A stretch of DNA of 41,155 nucleotides from Burkholderiaceae bacterium (GCA_030728985.1 JANQYI010000032.1:25399-66553), one strand, 5' to 3'; counted from the first letter of the stretch, positions 31,428 through 40,666 are shown. The notes: generated from the letters alone by a model not told the origin. Numbers and translations: made by a program.

Positions 31428-31961
31428 TTATTTCTTCTTGGTTTCTTTGATGATGACATGCTCATCCACGTAGCGCACACCCTTGCCCTTGTAAGGCTCT
31501 GGGGGACGATAAGCGCGGATTTCAGCAGCCACTTGTCCAACGACCTGCTTGTCCGAGCCCTTAAGGACGATTTCCGTCTGGGTTGGGCATTCAGCTTTTA
31601 CGCCGGCAGGCATTGGGTGGACAACATCATGAGAAAAACCAAGTTGCAATTTGATCGCGTCACCCTGGACAGCAGCGCGATAACCCACGCCAACCAGAGT
31701 TAACTTACGCTCGAAGCCTTTGCTCACACCAGTAACCATGTTCGCAACAAGTGCGCGCAAAGTACCAGACATTGCTTTGGCTTCACGGGAATCATCTGCC
31801 ACGATGAATGACAGCTTACCGCCATCTTCATTGATGATGACGTTACCAATAAGTGTCTGGCTCAATGTGCCCAAAGGTCCTTTTATGGAAATCTGGTTTG
31901 CAGTGATTGTGGCATCCACACCTTTTGGCAGTTCGACAGGATATTTTGCGATACGTGACAT
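31428..31961 (-). CDS. rplF: 50S ribosomal protein L6
   Basis: uL6 lies near the factor-binding region and the sarcin-ricin loop. It is 177 residues made of two similar domains; visible are [19 protein letters not shown] and the signature [16 protein letters not shown], ending in KETKKK. It lies 11 bp after rpsH. Confidence 0.99.
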   Translation of the reverse strand: MSRIAKYPVELPKGVDATITANQISIKGPLGTLSQTLIGNVIINEDGGKLSFIVADDSREAKAMSGTLRALVANMVTGVSKGFERKLTLVGVGYRAAVQGDAIKLQLGFSHDVVHPMPAGVKAECPTQTEIVLKGSDKQVVGQVAAEIRAYRPPEPYKGKGVRYVDEHVIIKETKKK

Positions 31962-31972
31962 TCGGTTTCTCC

Positions 31973-32368
31973 TTAGGCCACGTAGCAGAGGACTTCGCCA
32001 CCCACGCCATTGGCGCGCGCTCTGCGATCAGTCATCACGCCACGTGAAGTGGAGACAATAGCGACACCCAGTCCGTTCATCACCTGGGGGATGCTTCCGT
32101 TACCTTTGTAAATACGCAAGCCAGGTCGTGACACGCGCTCGATGCGCTCGATCACTGGACGTCCGGCGTAATACTTAAGTGTGATTTCCAGCTCTGGCTT
32201 TTGAGCCGTGCCTTTGATCGAATAGCTATCAACATAACCTTCATCCTGAAGCACAGCAGCAATAGCCACCTTTAGCTTGGAGGAGGGCATGGTCACCGAT
32301 GTTTTATCAACCTGCTGCGCATTACGAATGCGAGTCAGCATATCGGCGATTGGGTCGCTCATGCTCAT
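31973..32368 (-). CDS. rpsH: 30S ribosomal protein S8
   Basis: uS8 binds the central domain of 16S rRNA. In E. coli it also represses the spc operon by binding mRNA around the rplE start. It is 131 residues starting [16 protein letters not shown]; the first ATG (32368) has AGGAGA about eight bases upstream, so I keep it over the second Met at 32362. The C-terminal signature [26 protein letters not shown] is complete. I did not find an obvious S8-type target fold around rplE by eye. Confidence 0.99.
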   Translation of the reverse strand: MSMSDPIADMLTRIRNAQQVDKTSVTMPSSKLKVAIAAVLQDEGYVDSYSIKGTAQKPELEITLKYYAGRPVIERIERVSRPGLRIYKGNGSIPQVMNGLGVAIVSTSRGVMTDRRARANGVGGEVLCYVA

Positions 32369-32379
32369 GTTTTTTTCTC

Positions 32380-32685
32380 CTACCAGCTAGCTTTGGTCAT
32401 GCCGGGAATTTCACCCTTCATTGCCAATTCGCGCAGTTTCATGCGGCCAAGTCCGAACTTGCTGAACACACCACGTGCACGGCCTGTTATTGCACAGCGG
32501 TTACGCTGGCGACTTGGGCTTGCATTTCGGGGAAGTTGCTGAAACTTCAGCCGCGCTTCGTAGCGCTCTTCGTCGGTCTTGGTTGAGTCGTTGATGATCG
32601 CTTTAAGAGCTGCACGCTTGGCAGCGAATTTCTCTGCTGTCATTTTGCGCTTGATATCGCGATTGATCATTGAAAGTTTAGCCAC
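32380..32685 (-). CDS. rpsN: 30S ribosomal protein S14
   Basis: uS14 is part of the small-subunit head. At 101 residues it is the long, zinc-free form; the CxxC pairs of the short form are absent and only one Cys remains in [19 protein letters not shown]. It ends with the standard [18 protein letters not shown]. It lies 11 bp after rplE and 11 bp before rpsH. Confidence 0.99.
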   Translation of the reverse strand: MAKLSMINRDIKRKMTAEKFAAKRAALKAIINDSTKTDEERYEARLKFQQLPRNASPSRQRNRCAITGRARGVFSKFGLGRMKLRELAMKGEIPGMTKASW

Positions 32686-32696
32686 GTCTGCGCTCC

Positions 32697-33236
32697 TTAG
32701 TTGCGGAACGGGAAGCTAAAGGCTGTTAACAGCGCCTTGGCTTCTTCGTCGGTCTTAGCGGTCGTAGTGATGCTGATATTCATCCCACGCAACACATCGA
32801 TTTTGTCATATTCAATTTCGGGGAAAATAATCTGCTCTTTCACACCGATGTTGTAATTGCCGCGCCCGTCAAACGCACGTCCCGAAATTCCGCGGAAGTC
32901 ACGGACGCGAGGCAATGCCACGGACACCAGACGATCAAGGAATTCGTACATACGCTGACCACGCAAAGTCACCATACAACCAATTGGGTAGTCTTCGCGG
33001 ATTTTGAAGCCAGCGATCGCCTTTTTGGTCTTTGTAATAACGGGCTTTTGTCCAGCAATTTTTGTCAGATCAGAAACCGCATGATCAATCACTTTTTTGT
33101 CTGCGACGGCCTCAGAAACACCCATATTTAGGGTGACTTTAGTCACGCGAGGAACCTGCATCACGCTCTTGTAACCAAATTGCTCGCTTAATGCAGGAGC
33201 AATCTTATTCAAATAGAGTTCTTGGAAACGAGACAT
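32697..33236 (-). CDS. rplE: 50S ribosomal protein L5
   Basis: uL5 binds 5S rRNA and forms an intersubunit bridge with S13. It is 179 residues with [53 protein letters not shown] and the end [11 protein letters not shown]. It lies 14 bp after rplX. In E. coli the region around its start is the S8 repressor target. Confidence 0.99.
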   Translation of the reverse strand: MSRFQELYLNKIAPALSEQFGYKSVMQVPRVTKVTLNMGVSEAVADKKVIDHAVSDLTKIAGQKPVITKTKKAIAGFKIREDYPIGCMVTLRGQRMYEFLDRLVSVALPRVRDFRGISGRAFDGRGNYNIGVKEQIIFPEIEYDKIDVLRGMNISITTTAKTDEEAKALLTAFSFPFRN

Positions 33237-33250
33237 TATTTGATCGCCCC

Positions 33251-33571
33251 TTAAGCTTTCGCGCCAACGGGCTCGCCGCTGGAACGAAACACACGAACTT
33301 TGCGGCCTTCAACTTCTTTTATCCCAACGCGATCACCTTTGCCGGTTGCGGGATTGAACAGCGCAATGTTCGATATATGAATTGGCATGGTCTTTTCGAT
33401 GATGCCACCGGTTGTTCCCTGCATAGGGTTGGGCTTGACGTGTTTTTTCACCATGTTGATGCCCTCGACCAAAACGTGGTCTTCATCAAGCCGAGCCAAC
33501 ACTGTTCCGCGACGTTTTTTGTCACGCCCGGTCAGCACTACAACCTCGTCGCCCTTACGAATTTTGTTCAT
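33251..33571 (-). CDS. rplX: 50S ribosomal protein L24
   Basis: uL24 is an assembly initiator of the large subunit with a KOW motif. It is 106 residues; the KOW part is at the N-terminus ([20 protein letters not shown]), followed by [34 protein letters not shown]. It lies 11 bp after rplN. Confidence 0.99.
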   Translation of the reverse strand: MNKIRKGDEVVVLTGRDKKRRGTVLARLDEDHVLVEGINMVKKHVKPNPMQGTTGGIIEKTMPIHISNIALFNPATGKGDRVGIKEVEGRKVRVFRSSGEPVGAKA

Positions 33572-33582
33572 TTGCGGCTCCT

Positions 33583-33951
33583 TTACAGCACTTCGGGCGC
33601 CAAGGACACGATCTTCATGAACTTCTCGCCACGCAGTTCGCGGGTGACGGGTCCAAAAATACGTGTGCCAATGGGCTCAAGCTTGGCGTTGAGCAAAACG
33701 GCAGCATTGCCACCGAAACGAATTCGCGAACCGTCTTTACGACGAACGCCATGTGCCGTGCGAACGACAACTGCGTTATAAATTTCGCCTTTTTTTACAC
33801 GCCCGCGTGGGGCAGCATCTTTGACGGTAACCTTGATGACATCACCGATAGCGGCATAGCGTCGCTTGGAACCGCCAAGCACCTTGATGCACATGACTGA
33901 ACGTGCACCAGTGTTATCGGCCACGTCTAGCGTGGTCTGCATTTGGATCAT
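33583..33951 (-). CDS. rplN: 50S ribosomal protein L14
   Basis: uL14 contacts L19 and 16S rRNA at the subunit interface. It is 122 residues starting [20 protein letters not shown], with [24 protein letters not shown]. It is the first gene of the spc-type block. It is cut off from rpsQ by 1.8 kb containing an antisense aldehyde dehydrogenase gene and a terminator. It therefore should have its own promoter; a candidate is at 34035-34064. Confidence 0.99.
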   Translation of the reverse strand: MIQMQTTLDVADNTGARSVMCIKVLGGSKRRYAAIGDVIKVTVKDAAPRGRVKKGEIYNAVVVRTAHGVRRKDGSRIRFGGNAAVLLNAKLEPIGTRIFGPVTRELRGEKFMKIVSLAPEVL

Positions 33952-34029
33952 GATTTTTCCTGTTCCAACTTAACTAACTTCACTGCTTGCTTTTGCCTGC
34001 AGCTTCATCAATCAGTTTTGGTCCCGTTA

Positions 34030-34045
34030 GGTGCCACATAGCACC
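34030..34045. promoter_or_regulatory. Small hairpin GGTGC/GCACC overlapping the rplN -10
   Basis: GGTGC (34030-34034) and GCACC (34041-34045) flank CACATA, which is the putative rplN -10 box on the other strand. It could be an operator-like symmetry or chance. Confidence 0.25.
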
Positions 34046-34064
34046 CTGGGTTGAAATCTGCTAA
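34035..34064 (-). promoter_or_regulatory. Candidate promoter for rplN (spc block)
   Basis: Minus strand: -35 TTAGCA (34064-34059), 18-bp spacer ending in TGC, -10 TATGTG (34040-34035). The -10 is poor but has an extended TG. It would give a leader of about 75 bases before rplN. Needed because a terminator lies upstream. Confidence 0.35.
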
Positions 34065-34253
34065 TTTTTTCCGTATCTCGTGCTGCGCTTGTGTTGCTGT
34101 ACCGAGATTGCTGTACTTAGCATCGTTTCGCTACACGTTATTCCGGAAAGCTTTGTAGTATATCGCAGTTATTTTTTTTGTGCAAGTAGGTTTCAGTTGT
34201 GTCATATTATCTATCTAGCGCTTTTGCTCCCTTTTTGTTGTATTGGAACCTTT

Positions 34254-35681
34254 ATGTACCCAAAACAGTCTTTATATATCAATGGTGAGTTCATTTCTGG
34301 CGAGGGTCGACAATCACAAGATGTCATTAACCCCGCTACGCAAGAAGTTCTCGGTCAATTGCCTCACGCCTCGCAGGCCGACTTAGATATGGCGCTCCAG
34401 TCAGCTGAAGCAGCATTTGCCAGCTGGAGAAAGTCCTCTCCCATGGATAGATCCGCTATTTTACGTAAGGTTGGTCAGCTTACACGCGACCGAGCCCAAG
34501 AAATTGCTCGAAATATGACTCTTGACCAAGGCAAACCTCTCGCCGAAGCGCTTGGTGAGGTGGTGGGTTGTGCAGATCATTGTGACTGGCATGCTGAGGA
34601 ATGTCGGCGCATTTATGGTCGTGTTGTTTTGCCCCGCAGCCATGATGTCCGTCAACTCGTTCTTAAAGAGCCCATCGGTGTCTGTGTTGCTTTTACGCCT
34701 TGGAATTTCCCTTACAACCAAGCTATTCGCAAAATTTGCGCTGCGATTGGCGCTGGCTGCACCATTATTCTAAAAGGACCTGAGGATTCACCCAGCGCTG
34801 TCATGGCTATTGCTCAAATGTTTCACGACGCAGGTCTACCGCCGGGTGTTTTAAACTTAGTTTGGGGTGAACCTGCCAAAGTATCTGATTATCTTATTCG
34901 TTCACCTATTTCTCGCAAAGTATCTTTTACTGGCTCAGTTCCTGTTGGCAAGCAATTAGCTGCCTTGGCTGGCGCCCACATGAAACGTGTCACGATGGAG
35001 CTCGGCGGACATTCACCCGTCATTGTCTTCGATGATGCCGATATTGATCGGGCTGCAACCATGCTTGCTAAATTTAAGATTCGTAACGCGGGTCAGGTTT
35101 GTGTCTCACCGACGCGTTTTTATGTTCAAAAGAAAGCTTACGATCGGTTTTTGTCCAAATTTTTAGAGGTTCTTAAGAATGTGAAGGTTGGCAATGGTCT
35201 AGATGATGGCGTTGAAATGGGCCCCCTCGCTCATGAGCGTCGCGTACCTGCCATATCCCGTTTTGTTGAAGATGCTCGCAAACGTGGCGCAACCATCGAG
35301 CTAGGGGGTGACGCGATGTCTGGAAAAGGCTTCTTCTTTCCACCTACGGTCATCACAGGTCTGAAAGATGACTCGATGCTGATGACTGAAGAGCCCTTTG
35401 GTCCGATCGCCCCTGTTGTTCCTTTTGACAATATCGATGAGGTCATTGCTCGCGCAAATTGCCTTCCATTTGGGTTGTCGTCCTATATTTTTACCAACTC
35501 CCTTCAAACTGCCACCAAAATTTCTAATGCAGTTGAAGCCGGCATGGTCAATATCAATCATTTCGGTAGTGCACTTCCAGAAACTCCGTTTGGAGGCATT
35601 AAGGATAGTGGCATTGGCAGTGAAGGCGGATCAGAAACGTTTGATGGGTATCTAGTCACTAAGTTTGTTACCCACGTTTAA
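34254..35681 (+). CDS. NAD(P)-dependent aldehyde dehydrogenase, succinate-semialdehyde dehydrogenase-like
   Basis: The protein oxidises an aldehyde to its acid in the cytoplasm; similarity to GabD-type enzymes is my reading and the substrate is unproven. I start it at ATG 34254 ([22 protein letters not shown] upstream), giving 475 residues, the normal family length. Conserved residues are TPWNFP (149-154), Lys174 in LKGPED (canonical enzymes have KPAE or KPSE), FTGS (225-228), catalytic Glu249 (MELGGHSP) and Cys283 (NAGQVCVSP). The C-terminal [15 protein letters not shown] is intact. It lies on the strand opposite to all ribosomal genes, between rpsQ and rplN. Its third codon positions are T-richer than its neighbours, which suggests insertion by transfer. 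Confidence 0.92.
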   Translation: MYPKQSLYINGEFISGEGRQSQDVINPATQEVLGQLPHASQADLDMALQSAEAAFASWRKSSPMDRSAILRKVGQLTRDRAQEIARNMTLDQGKPLAEALGEVVGCADHCDWHAEECRRIYGRVVLPRSHDVRQLVLKEPIGVCVAFTPWNFPYNQAIRKICAAIGAGCTIILKGPEDSPSAVMAIAQMFHDAGLPPGVLNLVWGEPAKVSDYLIRSPISRKVSFTGSVPVGKQLAALAGAHMKRVTMELGGHSPVIVFDDADIDRAATMLAKFKIRNAGQVCVSPTRFYVQKKAYDRFLSKFLEVLKNVKVGNGLDDGVEMGPLAHERRVPAISRFVEDARKRGATIELGGDAMSGKGFFFPPTVITGLKDDSMLMTEEPFGPIAPVVPFDNIDEVIARANCLPFGLSSYIFTNSLQTATKISNAVEAGMVNINHFGSALPETPFGGIKDSGIGSEGGSETFDGYLVTKFVTHV

Positions 35682-35711
35682 TTCATTTCTTTTGTGCAAC
35701 TTTCGCACACC

Positions 35712-35745
35712 AAAAAAAACGCGACGAATTGATCGTCGCGTTTTT
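35712..35745. terminator. Bidirectional terminator between the aldehyde dehydrogenase gene and rpsQ
   Basis: CGCGACGA (35720-35727) pairs perfectly with TCGTCGCG (35733-35740) around ATTGA, with eight A before and five T after. On the plus strand it ends the dehydrogenase message; on the minus strand it ends the S10 operon 19 bases after the rpsQ stop with a run of eight T. Confidence 0.9.
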
Positions 35746-35764
35746 GTTTTATAACAGGAAATAC

Positions 35765-36043
35765 TTAGATCACGCGTGCTGCCTCGACCAATTTTGTTGC
35801 GGTCCAGGATTTAGAACGCGAAATTGGGCGACCTTCTGCGATTTCGACAGTATCGCCTTCATTAAACTGATTGGTTTCATCATGCGCTTTGTATTTTGCA
35901 GAACGCATGATGATCTTGCCAAGCATTGGATGCTTAACACGACGCTCCACCAACACTACGATAGTTTTATCCATCTTGTTGCTGACGACTTTACCAACCA
36001 ACGTGCGTTGACGCTTAGGTTTTGTAGTTTGAGCTGTGGTCAT
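35765..36043 (-). CDS. rpsQ: 30S ribosomal protein S17
   Basis: uS17 is an early 16S rRNA binder of the small-subunit body. It is 92 residues with an N-terminal extension [30 protein letters not shown] and the core [19 protein letters not shown]. Its start is one base after the rpmC stop, with AAGGCGG inside rpmC. It is the last gene of the S10 block and is followed by the bidirectional terminator. Confidence 0.99.
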   Translation of the reverse strand: MTTAQTTKPKRQRTLVGKVVSNKMDKTIVVLVERRVKHPMLGKIIMRSAKYKAHDETNQFNEGDTVEIAEGRPISRSKSWTATKLVEAARVI

Positions 36044-36044
36044 A

Positions 36045-36236
36045 TTATGATACCGCCTTCTCAGTCATCAATGTACGAACGCGAGCAATATCGCGACGCA
36101 CTTTACTAATCTGAGTGTGGTTGGTGAGCTGCTGAGTCGCCCGCTGCATACGCAGACCAAACTGGGCCTTCAGCAGGCTTTCGAGCTCTTGACCGAGCTC
36201 TTCGGTTGTTTTTGCACGAAGTTCGCTTGCTTTCAT
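36045..36236 (-). CDS. rpmC: 50S ribosomal protein L29
   Basis: uL29 is a two-helix protein near the tunnel exit, at the docking site of SRP and trigger factor with L23. It is 63 residues with [35 protein letters not shown] and the end [15 protein letters not shown]. It lies 9 bp after rplP. Confidence 0.99.
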   Translation of the reverse strand: MKASELRAKTTEELGQELESLLKAQFGLRMQRATQQLTNHTQISKVRRDIARVRTLMTEKAVS

Positions 36237-36245
36237 ATCGATTCC

Positions 36246-36662
36246 TTAAGATCCGAGGTGACGCGCGACGAATGTTGTGGAGATAGGAAGCTTGGCAGCT
36301 GCAAGACGAAACGCCTCACGTGCAATCTCTTCACTCACACCTTCCATTTCGTACAACACTTTACCTGGCTGAATTTCAGCAACCCAATACTCTGGATTGC
36401 CTTTACCGTTACCCATCCGAACTTCGGCCGGTTTTTGTGAAATAGGCTTGTCAGGGAAGATACGGATCCAAATACGTCCACCGCGCTTGATGTGGCGGTT
36501 AATCGCACGACGCGCAGATTCGATTTGACGAGCAGTTAAACGACCACGACCTGTGGCCTTTAAACCGAACTCACCAAACGAAACGTCGGCGCCGCGCGTA
36601 GCCAGACCAGTATTACGGCCTTTTTGCTCTTTGCGATATTTCCTGCGTGCTGGTTGCAGCAT
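36246..36662 (-). CDS. rplP: 50S ribosomal protein L16
   Basis: uL16 is a late assembly protein placed near the A-site tRNA and the peptidyl transferase centre. It is 138 residues with [37 protein letters not shown], and the segment [19 protein letters not shown], which bears the conserved Arg that is hydroxylated in E. coli. It lies 2 bp after rpsC. Confidence 0.99.
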   Translation of the reverse strand: MLQPARRKYRKEQKGRNTGLATRGADVSFGEFGLKATGRGRLTARQIESARRAINRHIKRGGRIWIRIFPDKPISQKPAEVRMGNGKGNPEYWVAEIQPGKVLYEMEGVSEEIAREAFRLAAAKLPISTTFVARHLGS

Positions 36663-36664
36663 GC

Positions 36665-37462
36665 TTATTCTCCTTCGGGCGCAGGCGCAGCGGCATCAGC
36701 CTTGCGCGGTGCACGACCACGTCCTGCGGGACGAGCTGCCGGACGACCACCTTCGGGCTTGTCAGCACGTGGGGCACGACGAGGGCGACGCTCTTCTTCG
36801 CGGGGCGCAACGGTTTCAACTGGCATTTCGCCGTTAGGTAACATGTCGCCTTTATAGACCCATACCTTGATGCCAATCACACCATAGGTCGTGTTGGCTT
36901 CAGAAGTACCGTAGTCAATATTTGCACGCAACGTATGAAGTGGAACGCGACCTTCGCGATACCATTCTGTTCGTGCAATCTCGATACCATTCAAGCGGCC
37001 AGCACTCATGATCTTGATGCCAAGGGCACCCAGACGCATTGCATTTTGCATGGCGCGCTTCATCGCACGGCGGAACATGATTCGTTTTTCAAGCTGTTGC
37101 GAGATTGAATCTGCAATCAACTGAGCATCGGTTTCAGGCTTGCGGATCTCTTCGATGTTGACGTGAACAGGCACGCCCATCAAGCGCTGCAAATCAGCCT
37201 TAAGACCTTCGATATCCTCGCCGCGCTTGCCGATGACGACACCCGGACGAGCCGAGTAAATCGTAATACGCGCATTTTTGGCAGGACGCTCGATGACCAC
37301 GCGGCCAACTGAAGCGCTTTTAAGTTTCTTTTTGAGGTACTCGCGAACGCGGATATCAGAAGCAAGCATGCCGCTGAAATCTTTGTCATCTGCGTACCAC
37401 TTTGAGCCCCAATTACGTGTAACCGCAAGGCGGAACCCAATCGGGTGAATTTTCTGACCCAT
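36665..37462 (-). CDS. rpsC: 30S ribosomal protein S3
   Basis: uS3 forms the mRNA entry site with S4 and S5 and has helicase-like action on mRNA. The 265 residues comprise an N-terminal part, a KH type II domain (about 40-110, [14 protein letters not shown]) and a C-terminal domain. An extra tail of about 45 residues rich in Arg, Pro, Ala and Glu (from [17 protein letters not shown] on) follows. E. coli S3 has 233 residues; the long tail is typical of Burkholderiales as I know them. It lies 9 bp after rplV. Confidence 0.99.
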   Translation of the reverse strand: MGQKIHPIGFRLAVTRNWGSKWYADDKDFSGMLASDIRVREYLKKKLKSASVGRVVIERPAKNARITIYSARPGVVIGKRGEDIEGLKADLQRLMGVPVHVNIEEIRKPETDAQLIADSISQQLEKRIMFRRAMKRAMQNAMRLGALGIKIMSAGRLNGIEIARTEWYREGRVPLHTLRANIDYGTSEANTTYGVIGIKVWVYKGDMLPNGEMPVETVAPREEERRPRRAPRADKPEGGRPAARPAGRGRAPRKADAAAPAPEGE

Positions 37463-37471
37463 CGTGACTCC

Positions 37472-37801
37472 TTAGGCTCCGACCTTCACAGTAATGTGGC
37501 AGGTCTGCTTTTCGATCTGGTTACCGCGCCCTTTGGCTCGTGCGGAAAAGCGCTTCATCGACTCGGCCTTATCCACATAAATCGTGGTGACCTTGAGTTC
37601 GTCGATATCTGCACCGTCATTGTGCTCGGCATTGGCGATTGCTGATTCAACAGCTTTCTTCAATATGCCGGCGGCCTTCTTATTTGTGAAGGTCAGGATG
37701 TTCAATGCCTGAGCAACAGATTTACCGCGGATCAGATCCGCGACAAGTCTTGTTTTCTGGGCAGAGATATGCACCCCACGGATAATGGCTTGAGTTTCCA
37801 T
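37472..37801 (-). CDS. rplV: 50S ribosomal protein L22
   Basis: uL22 has a long beta-hairpin lining the nascent-chain tunnel; changes there give macrolide resistance and it serves as a stall sensor. It is 109 residues with [25 protein letters not shown] and the hairpin tip region [19 protein letters not shown]. It lies 3 bp after rpsS. Confidence 0.99.
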   Translation of the reverse strand: METQAIIRGVHISAQKTRLVADLIRGKSVAQALNILTFTNKKAAGILKKAVESAIANAEHNDGADIDELKVTTIYVDKAESMKRFSARAKGRGNQIEKQTCHITVKVGA

Positions 37802-37804
37802 GGA

Positions 37805-38080
37805 TTACCTCTTGGCCTTTTTGTCTGCAGCGTGCCCTTTAAAGGTACGAGTCAGCGCAAACTCACCGAGTTTATGACCAACCATATTCTCGTTAATGTA
37901 AACGGGAACGTGTTGGCGACCGTTGTGAACAGCAATCGTCAGACCGATAAAGTCTGGCAAGATCGTTGAACGACGCGACCAAGTTTTGATCGGTTTCTTG
38001 CCCTTTTCGGCGATCGCAACCTCGACCTTTTTGATCAAGTGTGCATCAACGAATGGGCCTTTCTTGACTGAACGTGACAT
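37805..38080 (-). CDS. rpsS: 30S ribosomal protein S19
   Basis: uS19 sits in the head near S13 and contacts the A-site region. It is 91 residues with [43 protein letters not shown] and [16 protein letters not shown]. It lies 11 bp after rplB. Confidence 0.99.
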   Translation of the reverse strand: MSRSVKKGPFVDAHLIKKVEVAIAEKGKKPIKTWSRRSTILPDFIGLTIAVHNGRQHVPVYINENMVGHKLGEFALTRTFKGHAADKKAKR

Positions 38081-38091
38081 GATTCGCCCTC

Positions 38092-38919
38092 TTATTTACG
38101 CTTGCGGCGCTGGACGATCATATTGTCCGTCCGCTTGTTGCTACGAGTCTTGTAACCCTTAGCTGGGGTACCCCATGGACTACGTGGCTCGCCGCCTTCG
38201 CCGGTACGACCTTCACCACCACCGTGTGGGTGATCAACCGGGTTCATTGCGACACCACGTACCGTGGGACGAATACCGCGCCAACGAACCGCACCGGCTT
38301 TACCAATTTGGCGCAAGCTGTGTTCTTCGTTGCCAACTTCACCGATCGTTGCGCGACATTCGATGTGCACGCGACGAACTTCACCCGAGCGCAGGCGAAC
38401 CTGAGCGTAAGTGCCTTCGCGAGCCAAAAGAACCGCTGATGCACCGGCGGAACGTGCCATTTGGGCACCTTTACCAGGCAGCATTTCGATGCAGTGAATT
38501 GTTGTACCCACCGGGATATTGCGAATAGGTAAAGTATTTCCTGCGCGGATGGGGGCTTCAATACCCGACAACAGCGTAGCACCTACCTCAAGACCACGAG
38601 GAGCAATAATGTAACGACGCTCGCCGTCCGCATAACAAAGCAAAGCAATGTGGGCGGTGCGGTTTGGGTCATATTCCAAGCGCTCAACTTTTGCTGGAAT
38701 ACCGTCTTTATTTCGACGGAAGTCCACAAGTCGGTAGTGCTGTTTATGACCACCACCACGGTGGCGAATTGTGATGTGACCGTTGTTATTACGGCCAGAA
38801 CCACGAATTTTCTTTTCGAGCAACGCAGCGTGCGGTGCGCCTTTGTGCAGCGTAGGTGTGACCACCTTGAGCATGCCACGACGTCCGGGCGAGGTTGGCT
38901 TAACTTTTAAGAGAGCCAT
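38092..38919 (-). CDS. rplB: 50S ribosomal protein L2
   Basis: uL2 is needed for subunit association and the peptidyl transferase centre. It is 275 residues with an OB-like part, an SH3-like part and the conserved [13 protein letters not shown] loop containing the functionally important His. Its ATG follows the rplW stop directly with no gap, and its ribosome site lies inside rplW. Confidence 0.99.
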   Translation of the reverse strand: MALLKVKPTSPGRRGMLKVVTPTLHKGAPHAALLEKKIRGSGRNNNGHITIRHRGGGHKQHYRLVDFRRNKDGIPAKVERLEYDPNRTAHIALLCYADGERRYIIAPRGLEVGATLLSGIEAPIRAGNTLPIRNIPVGTTIHCIEMLPGKGAQMARSAGASAVLLAREGTYAQVRLRSGEVRRVHIECRATIGEVGNEEHSLRQIGKAGAVRWRGIRPTVRGVAMNPVDHPHGGGEGRTGEGGEPRSPWGTPAKGYKTRSNKRTDNMIVQRRKRK

Positions 38920-39216
38920 TTAGTTGACCTCCGCCAGGTTGATTTCTTGACCTTCTTTAAGCGAAACATAGGCCTTACGTTCGTTACGACGGCGACCGAC
39001 GAAACGTCCGAAACGTTTTGCTTTACCTTTACGATTTAAAACCTGGACCGCTTCAACCTGCACCTTGAAAAGCAACTCAACAGCGGCTTTGATTTCAGGC
39101 TTGGTGGCGTCAGCAACGACGCGGAAAGCGACCTGATTGTTTTTCTCTGCGACAAACGTAGCTTTTTCAGTCACGATTGGCGCCAAGATGATTTGCATTA
39201 GACGATGATCGTTCAT
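38920..39216 (-). CDS. rplW: 50S ribosomal protein L23
   Basis: uL23 is at the tunnel exit and docks trigger factor and SRP. It is 98 residues with [27 protein letters not shown]-type core [12 protein letters not shown] and the loop [16 protein letters not shown]. It overlaps rplD by four bases (ATGA), so it is translationally coupled. Confidence 0.99.
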   Translation of the reverse strand: MNDHRLMQIILAPIVTEKATFVAEKNNQVAFRVVADATKPEIKAAVELLFKVQVEAVQVLNRKGKAKRFGRFVGRRRNERKAYVSLKEGQEINLAEVN

Positions 39217-39833
39217 GCCAGCATCTCCTCGAGTTGAGCGATGGCCGGCTTGGTGATCAGCACTTTTTTATAATGGATCAACGAAAGCGGATCGGCATTG
39301 CGAGGCTCGACAACAGCTACATGCGGCAAGTTGCGTGTCGCGAGGTAAAGGTTTTCATCGACAGAGTCAGTAATGATCAGCACGGACTCCATTCCCAAGC
39401 TCTTGAGCTTTTCAGCCGCCAACTTGGTCTTTGGGGACTCGAGCGTGAACGAATCAACGATTGAGATGCGGTCTTCGCGAGCCAACTGGGAAAGGATCGA
39501 ACGGAGCCCCGCACGATACATTTTCTTGTTCACTTTTTGGCTGAAGTTTTCTTCAGGCGAATTCGGGAATGCACGACCGCCTCCACGCCACAAGGGCGAA
39601 GATGTCATACCAGCACGGGCACGACCTGTACCTTTCTGATTGAATGGCTTTTTCGTCGAGTGACGAACGGCATCGCGACCTTTTTGAGCGCGGTTACCTG
39701 AGCGAGCATTGGCCTGAAAGGCAATGACGATCTGGTGAACAAGTGCCTCGTTGAAGTCACGTCCAAACACTGTGTCAGGCGCAGCAAATGTTGCGGAAGA
39801 CTGACCTTGGTCATTAAGGAGCTTGATATCCAT
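39213..39833 (-). CDS. rplD: 50S ribosomal protein L4
   Basis: uL4 reaches into the tunnel with a long loop. In E. coli it represses its own operon at both transcription and translation by acting on the S10 leader. It is 206 residues with [33 protein letters not shown] and WRGGGRAFP. It lies 3 bp after rplC. It is the obvious candidate ligand for the structured leader found upstream of rplC. Confidence 0.99.
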   Translation of the reverse strand: MDIKLLNDQGQSSATFAAPDTVFGRDFNEALVHQIVIAFQANARSGNRAQKGRDAVRHSTKKPFNQKGTGRARAGMTSSPLWRGGGRAFPNSPEENFSQKVNKKMYRAGLRSILSQLAREDRISIVDSFTLESPKTKLAAEKLKSLGMESVLIITDSVDENLYLATRNLPHVAVVEPRNADPLSLIHYKKVLITKPAIAQLEEMLA

Positions 39834-39836
39834 GGA

Positions 39837-40526
39837 TTAGGCTCCCTTTTTAGCAGGTGCTTTGACAGCCGGGCGCACGAGAATGTCTCCACCAGCATAG
39901 CCAGGGACTGCGCCCTTAACCATCAGCAGACCACGCTCAGCGTCAACACGGACGACGTCAAGGTTTTGCACGGTGCGCGTATCGTCACCAAGGTGACCTG
40001 ACATGCGCTTACCGGGAAAAATACGACCAGGATCTTGAGCCTGACCAATCGAACCAGGCACGCGGTGCGAACGGCTGTTACCGTGCGAGGCGCGTTGTGA
40101 TTTGAAATGGTGGCGCTTGATGGTGCCGGCGAAACCTTTACCAATTGTGGTACCGGTGACGTCAACTTGCTGGCCAGCTTCGAAAACGCTCTCAACAGCG
40201 ACCACGCTACCTGGCGTGAATTCGGCTGCGCGAGCAGGATCGAGACGGAATTCTTTGAGGATACTACCGGCCTCTACGCCTGCTTTGGCGTAATGACCTG
40301 TTTGTGGCTTGGCTACACGGGAAGCGCGACGAGCGCCGTAAGCGACTTGAATGGCGGCGTAGCCGTCAGACTCAAGTGACTTTACCTGGGTGACGCGGTT
40401 GTTCGACACGTCCAGTACTGTCACGGGGATGGACTCGCCATCTTCCGTAAAAATACGGGTCATGCCGACCTTGCGGCCCACCAGCCCAAGCCGATGTGCG
40501 GCAGGCGTGGGTGTCGATTTCGACAT
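39837..40526 (-). CDS. rplC: 50S ribosomal protein L3
   Basis: uL3 starts large-subunit assembly and reaches the peptidyl transferase centre. It is 229 residues with [13 protein letters not shown] and the tip region [20 protein letters not shown], whose Gln is the methylation site of PrmB in E. coli. ATG 40526 has GGAG ten bases upstream, partly inside a small hairpin. It is separated from rpsJ by 192 bp with a strong promoter and hairpins, so it begins a second transcription unit. Confidence 0.99.
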   Translation of the reverse strand: MSKSTPTPAAHRLGLVGRKVGMTRIFTEDGESIPVTVLDVSNNRVTQVKSLESDGYAAIQVAYGARRASRVAKPQTGHYAKAGVEAGSILKEFRLDPARAAEFTPGSVVAVESVFEAGQQVDVTGTTIGKGFAGTIKRHHFKSQRASHGNSRSHRVPGSIGQAQDPGRIFPGKRMSGHLGDDTRTVQNLDVVRVDAERGLLMVKGAVPGYAGGDILVRPAVKAPAKKGA

Positions 40527-40605
40527 CGTTTTCTCCGGGGTAAAAACCCGATTCCCGACTTCGATTGGTCGGGGCTGATAAAACCCGATTATTTCGGGTG
40601 CTCAT
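40372..40605 (-). CDS. Possible upstream ORF overlapping the rplC start
   Basis: ATG 40605 in the rplC leader has GGTGAG about six bases upstream and opens a 77-codon frame. Its first part lies within the hairpins ([19 protein letters not shown]) and it continues out of frame across the rplC start. The Arg and Ser codons arise because the CCCGA/TCGGG stems are read in this frame. I see no known family; it may be a leader peptide or chance. Confidence 0.25.
   Translation of the reverse strand: MSTRNNRVLSAPTNRSRESGFYPGENDVEIDTHACRTSAWAGGPQGRHDPYFYGRWRVHPRDSTGRVEQPRHPGKVT
40536..40599 (-). promoter_or_regulatory. Structured leader of rplC with three hairpins and a repeated stem half
   Basis: In order of transcription: hairpin 1, ACCCGA/TCGGGT (40599-40583, loop AATAA) followed by TTTTATC; hairpin 2, CCCGAC/GTCGGG (40573-40554); hairpin 3, CGGGT/ACCCCG (40550-40536, one bulge) touching the ribosome site. 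The element AATCGGGTTTT occurs twice (40590-40580 and 40553-40543), so either copy can pair with the upstream CACCCGA. The layout resembles an attenuator or a ribosomal-protein autoregulation site. Confidence 0.6.
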
Positions 40606-40636
40606 TTTTATCTCACCAAAATTCGGCAAGTCTTGC

Positions 40637-40666
40637 ATTCTAGCACCTATTTATGCTGCATTGCAA
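40637..40666 (-). promoter_or_regulatory. Strong promoter for rplC
   Basis: Minus strand: -35 TTGCAA (40666-40661), 18-bp spacer ending in TGC, -10 TAGAAT (40642-40637). Five of six matches in the -10, four in the -35, plus an extended TG. The start point would be near 40630, giving a leader of about 104 bases. Confidence 0.7.

Larger units (their letters stand above)
33952..34253. other. Non-coding divergent interval between rplN and the aldehyde dehydrogenase gene
   Basis: This 302-bp stretch has no gene I can support. It is richer in T on the plus strand than its neighbours. It holds a possible rplN promoter and must hold the aldehyde dehydrogenase promoter. The frame of the dehydrogenase stays open back to 34080, giving a hydrophobic, Cys-rich translation that I take as chance read-through of non-coding DNA. 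Confidence 0.6.

Noticed and set aside
31212-31703. 163-codon plus-strand frame across rplR and rplF
   Set aside because: Antisense shadow; no ribosome site and no known domain.
33191-33781. 196-codon plus-strand frame across rplE, rplX and rplN
   Set aside because: It is antisense to three ribosomal protein genes and carries no family signal.
34080-34253. In-frame N-terminal extension of the aldehyde dehydrogenase (hydrophobic, Cys-rich)
   Set aside because: It starts with GTG, has no ribosome site, resembles no signal peptide with a processing site, and the family normally begins near MYPKQ; it reads as open non-coding DNA.
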